From assembly GCA_020692205.1 (NCBI GenBank), contig JAIMKV010000003.1, forward strand, positions 79,385-143,384: a DNA stretch of 64,000 nt, in the 5' to 3' direction. The DNA is from Myxosarcina sp. GA_180221_E-2-1-MAG-40_15 (GTDB lineage Bacteria; Cyanobacteriota; Cyanobacteriia; Cyanobacteriales; Xenococcaceae). This document shows positions 63,548-64,000 of the stretch, in pieces. How positions within the stretch are numbered: the stretch's first letter is position 1; every line of letters begins with the position of its first letter. The notes below the pieces were generated by a model. The model did not search any database and was not told the DNA's origin. It saw only the letters and a list, made by a program, of their open reading frames with translations. Both the position numbers and the translations under genes were made by a program.

Positions 63548-63907
63548 ATGAAACCTATTTTAATTGCCGAAGATGAACTGCGCGTTGCTTCTTTTCTAGC
63601 AAAAGGATTAAAAAAAAGCGGTTTCACTACCGTTGTCGCTCAAGACGGTCAAAAAGCGATCAATCTTGCTACCAGCGATGATTTTGCGCTGCTGCTGCTA
63701 GATTTGGGATTACCTGTCAAAGATGGATTTACCGTATTAGAAGAACTGCGATCGCAAAATATCAAAATACCAATTATTGTTGTCACTGCTTTAAGCGATG
63801 AAAAAATTTGTCATGAGGTTTTATCTAAAGGCGCTGATGACTACGTTCAAAAACCATTCGCTTTTAAAGTTTTACTTGCCAAAATCAAGTCTTACTCTGA
63901 GTTATGA
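63548..63907 (+). CDS. Receiver-only response regulator (119 aa)
   Basis: CheY-like receiver with acidic pocket Glu8/Asp9/Glu10, phospho-acceptor Asp52 in LLLDLGLP, Thr80 and Lys102 in VQKPF. OmpR-type regulators normally continue past PFxxxELLARI into a winged helix. Here the frame stops at KIKSYSEL, so the output domain is absent. It could be a truncated OmpR-type protein, since a matching wing remnant lies just upstream, or a genuine single-domain regulator. The next 70 bases contain no winged-helix coding. Confidence 0.88.
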   Translation: MKPILIAEDELRVASFLAKGLKKSGFTTVVAQDGQKAINLATSDDFALLLLDLGLPVKDGFTVLEELRSQNIKIPIIVVTALSDEKICHEVLSKGADDYVQKPFAFKVLLAKIKSYSEL

Positions 63908-63920
63908 TTTGCCTTAATTA

Positions 63921-64000
63921 ATGTTGCTGAATGTGTAATGTTTTGATCTTATGTCTATTAATAACAGTGATTAAAAGCTAAAAGCTAAGAGCTATAGCAT
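63921..64000 (+). repeat. Probable end of a MITE-like element, cut by window edge
   Basis: The first 20 bases (from ATGTTGCTGAATGTG) match 17 of 20 bases of the right end of the 56924-57070 element read inward. AAAAGCT-type heptamers follow (63974 onward), as in that element. The rest lies beyond the window. Confidence 0.45.

Overview
The window is chromosomal DNA of a cyanobacterium. The octamer GCGATCGC (HIP1) recurs throughout, and several genes are cyanobacteria-specific: ycf39, a phycobilisome-family protein, a ThiO-ThiG fusion, a DUF3747/SLH protein and an SLH porin. The set of polysaccharide genes, the HIP1 density and the repeats would fit a colonial or baeocyte-forming lineage (Pleurocapsales or relatives), but that is inference. 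There is no rRNA, CRISPR array or intact transposase gene. One tRNA-Thr(GGU) is present.

Layout. 1-3848: end of a surface-polysaccharide island (two or three glycosyltransferases and a sulfotransferase), AT-rich and suggestive of a sulfated exopolysaccharide. 4026-16304: housekeeping and small conserved genes (DUF1361, DUF3616, ChaC-like, Nei, aldo/keto reductase, RsmE, DUF3747/SLH protein, 2-Cys peroxiredoxin, RecR apparently starting at ATT, polyphosphate kinase followed by a D-2-hydroxyacid dehydrogenase). 16448-25333: ThiO-ThiG fusion, then an unusual single-chain cytosine-5 DNA methyltransferase fused to an HpaII-family endonuclease, a filamentous-haemagglutinin-type secreted protein, a DMT transporter and a solitary HsdR_N-type nuclease. 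25860-45146: Ycf39, a divergent pair of HEAT-repeat protein and phycobilisome-family protein, GH57, tRNA-Thr, hydrolase, ferredoxin, CobQ, TspO-like protein, a SelD-N-terminus-like flavoprotein, a divergent CoaBC, prepilin peptidase, a PAS histidine kinase and a P-type ATPase.

45179-61169 is a 16-kb block entirely on the minus strand: UDP-sugar epimerase, histidine phosphatase, three paralogous GT2 enzymes, one GT4, three paralogous MurG-like (GT-B) enzymes, an aldo/keto reductase, an MsbA-like ABC exporter and an SLH/OprB porin. It looks like a synthesis-and-export locus for an uncharacterised glycan or glycolipid. It is followed by a HAMP sensor kinase, a remnant of an OmpR-type DNA-binding domain and a receiver-only response regulator.

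The most interesting signal is a regulatory one. A composite motif (an ATGAGA...TCTCAT-like inverted repeat followed by TCAT-like repeats every 11 bp) lies in the same orientation upstream of the three likely transcription units of the glycan block (epimerase, ABC-exporter operon, MurG-like/porin operon) and upstream of the receiver gene. This predicts a glycan regulon controlled by an OmpR-family regulator. A 147-bp MITE-like element with perfect 11-bp terminal inverted repeats and an 11-bp direct flank sits exactly at the porin stop codon. Diverged relatives lie at 41962-42024 and 63921-64000.
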